NCBI RefSeq assembly: GCF_003319185.1
Contig: NZ_QOHJ01000001.1
Span: 372,001 to 436,000, forward strand
Direction of reading: 5' to 3'
Length of the DNA: 64,000 nucleotides
DNA from: Blastococcus sp. TF02A-30
Lineage (GTDB): Bacteria; Actinomycetota; Actinomycetes; Mycobacteriales; Geodermatophilaceae
Shown here: piece by piece, positions 62,220-64,000 of the stretch
Layout: each line of letters begins with the position of its first letter
Position numbering within the stretch: position 1 is the stretch's first letter
Position numbers and translations under genes: made by a program
The notes under the pieces: generated by a model
Databases searched by the model: none
Told to the model about the DNA's origin: nothing
What the model saw: the letters and a program-made list of their open reading frames with translations, nothing else

Positions 62220-63542
62220 ATGCCCGAGCCCGTGCTGCCCACGACCGCCCGCACGATGCTGGCGCGCGTCGCCCGCGCGCAGCGCGACGGCCGCGCCCCG
62301 AGCCTGGTGGCCGGGGTGGTCCGCGACGGCGGGCTGGCGTGGTCGGCCGGCCGCGGTGCGGTCGCCGAGCCGCACACCGACGTCCAGTACCGGCTCGGGT
62401 CGATCAGCAAGACCGTGACCGCGGTCGTGGTCATGCGGTTGCGCGACGAGGGCCGGCTGGCCCTGGACGACCCGCTGGAGCGGCACCTCCCGGGGACGCC
62501 GTTCGGCGAGCGCACCGTCGGCCAGCTGCTGTCTCACCTGGCCGGGGCGTCGGCGGAGAGCCCCGGCGGCTGGTGGGAGCGCGTCCCGGGAGGCCCGCTC
62601 GAGGAGCTCGGCCTGGGCGACGACGACGTCGTCCTCGGCGCGGCCCGGCGGTTCCACTACTCCAACCTCGGCTTCGGCCTGCTCGGCGAGCTCGTCGCCC
62701 GGCTGCGCGGGACCTCGTGGGAGGAGGCCGTGCGCGCCGAGGTGCTGGCGCCGCTGGGCATGACCCGCACGACGCCCCGCCCGGTCGCGCCCGCCGCGGA
62801 CGGGACGGCGGTGCACCCGTGGGCCGACGTCGTCCTGGCCGAGCCGGAGCACCACGCGGGCGTGATGGCCGCCGCCGGCCAGCTCTGGGCCACGCTGACC
62901 GACCTCGGCCGGTTCGCCGCCTTCCTGCTCGGCGACACCGCGGACGTGCTCGACCCGGCCACGCTCGAGGAGATGACCGAGCCGGCCGGGGTGGACTCCT
63001 CCGCCGCGGGCTGGTCGGCATACGGGCTCGGGGTGCAGGTCCTGCGGGTGGACGGGCGCACGCTCGTGGGTCACGGGGGCTCGATGCCCGGCTTCCTGGC
63101 CGGCGTCTTCGTCGACCGCGACGAGCAGACCGGCGCGGTGTCGCTGGCCAACGCGACGAGCGGCGTGGACCCCGTCGTCTTCGGGCTGCTGGCCGACCTG
63201 CGCGCCGCCGAGCCGCGGATCGTCGAGGCGTGGGCGCCGTCGCCGTCGCCGGTGCCCCTGGGGTCGCTGGGCGTCTGGTACTGGGGGCCGTCGCCGTACG
63301 TGCTGCGCGCGGTGGCCGGCGGGCGGCTGCACCTCGGGCCGCTGCCCGGGCGCGGCGGCCGGGCCAGCCGGTTCTCCCGCGACGAGGACGGCCGCTGGGT
63401 CGGGCTGGACGGGTACTACGCGGGCGAGACGCTGCGCATCGCCGACGACCACCTCGACCTCGGCACGTTCGTCTTCACCCGCACGCCCTACGACCCGGCC
63501 GCGCCCGTGCCCGGCGGCGTCCACGAGGAGGGCTGGCGCTAG
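62220..63542 (+). CDS. Serine hydrolase (beta-lactamase/class C-like family)
   Basis: The 440-residue protein has the serine beta-lactamase/DD-peptidase motifs: SISK in RLGSISKTVTAVVV, YSN in FHYSNLGFGLLGEL and HGG in LVGHGGSMPGF. No signal peptide is visible, so it is probably cytoplasmic and acts as an esterase or peptidase rather than a beta-lactamase. A C-terminal extra domain of about 110 residues follows. TACGGT at 62207-62212, seven bases before ATG 62220 without a Shine-Dalgarno sequence, indicates a leaderless transcript. Confidence 0.9.
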   Translation: MPEPVLPTTARTMLARVARAQRDGRAPSLVAGVVRDGGLAWSAGRGAVAEPHTDVQYRLGSISKTVTAVVVMRLRDEGRLALDDPLERHLPGTPFGERTVGQLLSHLAGASAESPGGWWERVPGGPLEELGLGDDDVVLGAARRFHYSNLGFGLLGELVARLRGTSWEEAVRAEVLAPLGMTRTTPRPVAPAADGTAVHPWADVVLAEPEHHAGVMAAAGQLWATLTDLGRFAAFLLGDTADVLDPATLEEMTEPAGVDSSAAGWSAYGLGVQVLRVDGRTLVGHGGSMPGFLAGVFVDRDEQTGAVSLANATSGVDPVVFGLLADLRAAEPRIVEAWAPSPSPVPLGSLGVWYWGPSPYVLRAVAGGRLHLGPLPGRGGRASRFSRDEDGRWVGLDGYYAGETLRIADDHLDLGTFVFTRTPYDPAAPVPGGVHEEGWR

Positions 63543-64000
63543 CTCGCCGGGTAGAGGCCCTGGGCGTACCCGGGGCCGTAGTAGCGCTCGAGGTCGGCCA
63601 GCGACTCCTCCGGCCGCTCCAGCGCCTGCGCGATCCGGGCGCGGGAGGCGACGGCGTCCGGCTGCCAGGTGCCCACGTCCCACAGCCCGGACCGCAGGAA
63701 CGCCTTGCCGCAGTGCGAGAAGACCTGCTCGATCTCGACGACGACGGCGAGCACCGGGCGGTGCCCCTTCACCACCATGCGGTCGAGCAGCCCGGCGTCG
63801 GTGACCAGGCGGGCGCGGCCGTTGATGCGCAGCGTGTCGGTGCGGCCGGGCAGCAGGTAGATCAGCCCGACGTGCGGGTTGGCGAGGACGTTGCGGTAGC
63901 CGTCGGCCCGCCGGTTGCCGGCCCGCTCGGGCACGGCGATCGTCCGGTCGTCGAGGACCAGCGTGAAGCCGGGCGGATCACCCTTCGGCGAGACGTCGCA
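63539..64000 (-). CDS. PPOX-class pyridoxamine 5'-phosphate oxidase family protein (5' end outside window)
   Basis: The frame is open from the window edge to a TAG at 63539-63541, giving 153 residues. It shows the flavin-binding split-barrel pattern: FTLVLDDRTIAVPERAGNRR, VGLIYLLPGRTDTLRINGRARLV and HCGKAFLRSGLWD, as in the MSMEG_1061-type subgroup of F420- or FMN-binding proteins. The N-terminus is missing. Its stop overlaps that of the serine hydrolase (CTAG). Confidence 0.85.
   Translation of the reverse strand, partial: CDVSPKGDPPGFTLVLDDRTIAVPERAGNRRADGYRNVLANPHVGLIYLLPGRTDTLRINGRARLVTDAGLLDRMVVKGHRPVLAVVVEIEQVFSHCGKAFLRSGLWDVGTWQPDAVASRARIAQALERPEESLADLERYYGPGYAQGLYPAS

Overview
This 64-kb window comes from a very GC-rich actinobacterial chromosome (sampled core lines reach about 78 % G+C; GTG starts and stop/start overlaps of the ATGA and GTGA type are frequent). 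A SAM-IV riboswitch, a c-di-AMP riboswitch ahead of a RipA-like NlpC/P60 gene, an acVLRF1-type release factor, a HelD/HelR-like ATPase, GTP-dependent PEP carboxykinase and iron boxes of DtxR/IdeR style all fit Actinomycetota. Geodermatophilaceae (Blastococcus, Geodermatophilus, Modestobacter) is my best guess from overall impression; nothing here proves the genus. Most of the window is ordinary chromosomal core. I see no rRNA, tRNA, transposase, integrase, prophage or CRISPR array.

Layout. 1-7.1 kb: an ArsR regulator with two tandem SRPBCC genes under a palindromic operator, an MBL-fold hydrolase, an epoxide-hydrolase-like enzyme divergent from a MarR regulator with two operator copies, and the TldD/TldE protease pair. 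7.3-12.7 kb: a Cys-rich small protein, an NlpC/P60 wall hydrolase, an APC permease preceded by a tiny leader ORF, a YdeI-like protein, a histidine phosphatase and an NAD(P)H-hydrate dehydratase. 12.7-18.4 kb: glutamate dehydrogenase, a MetE-like protein, a gamma-carbonic anhydrase, then metY-metX behind a SAM-IV riboswitch. 18.5-28.8 kb: a polar amino acid ABC importer, an MscS channel, a thioesterase, a DMT exporter and a complete iron-siderophore ABC importer with iron boxes.

28.95-31.33 kb is foreign: a 2.36-kb, lower-GC insert sits inside the 3' end of a glutathione peroxidase gene, bounded by 17-bp direct repeats. It carries its own replacement gpx 3' end and a single large gene, an AAA ATPase joined to a TOPRIM/DUF4435-like domain (an OLD- or PARIS-like candidate defence protein). 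The displaced native gpx 3' end is still readable on the far side. This is the most interesting locus in the window.

31.7-49.7 kb: acetoacetyl-CoA synthetase and acyl-CoA dehydrogenase; a MerR regulator fused to two sliding-clamp (DnaN-like) domains; a CopB-like metal ATPase with a CsoR-like operator; a GH13 glucosidase; an MFS exporter; an FKBP isomerase; a CDF transporter; a DsbA-family protein; a nitronate monooxygenase; a second ArsR-SRPBCC module; and pckG. 49.8-64 kb: an MFS transporter, a proline iminopeptidase-like hydrolase, acVLRF1, a zinc alcohol dehydrogenase and a HelR-like ATPase embedded among regularly phased GGTACC-centred palindromes, a class A PBP, a YihY/BrkB protein, a riboswitch-controlled NlpC/P60 gene, a serine hydrolase and a PPOX-class protein.

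Three core genes (gdhA end, metY, an MFS gene) are each off by a single G/C base in a short homopolymer, which suggests sequencing errors, though real mutations cannot be excluded. Several genes start 6-7 bases after a TANNNT-type -10 box with no Shine-Dalgarno sequence, so leaderless transcription seems common here.
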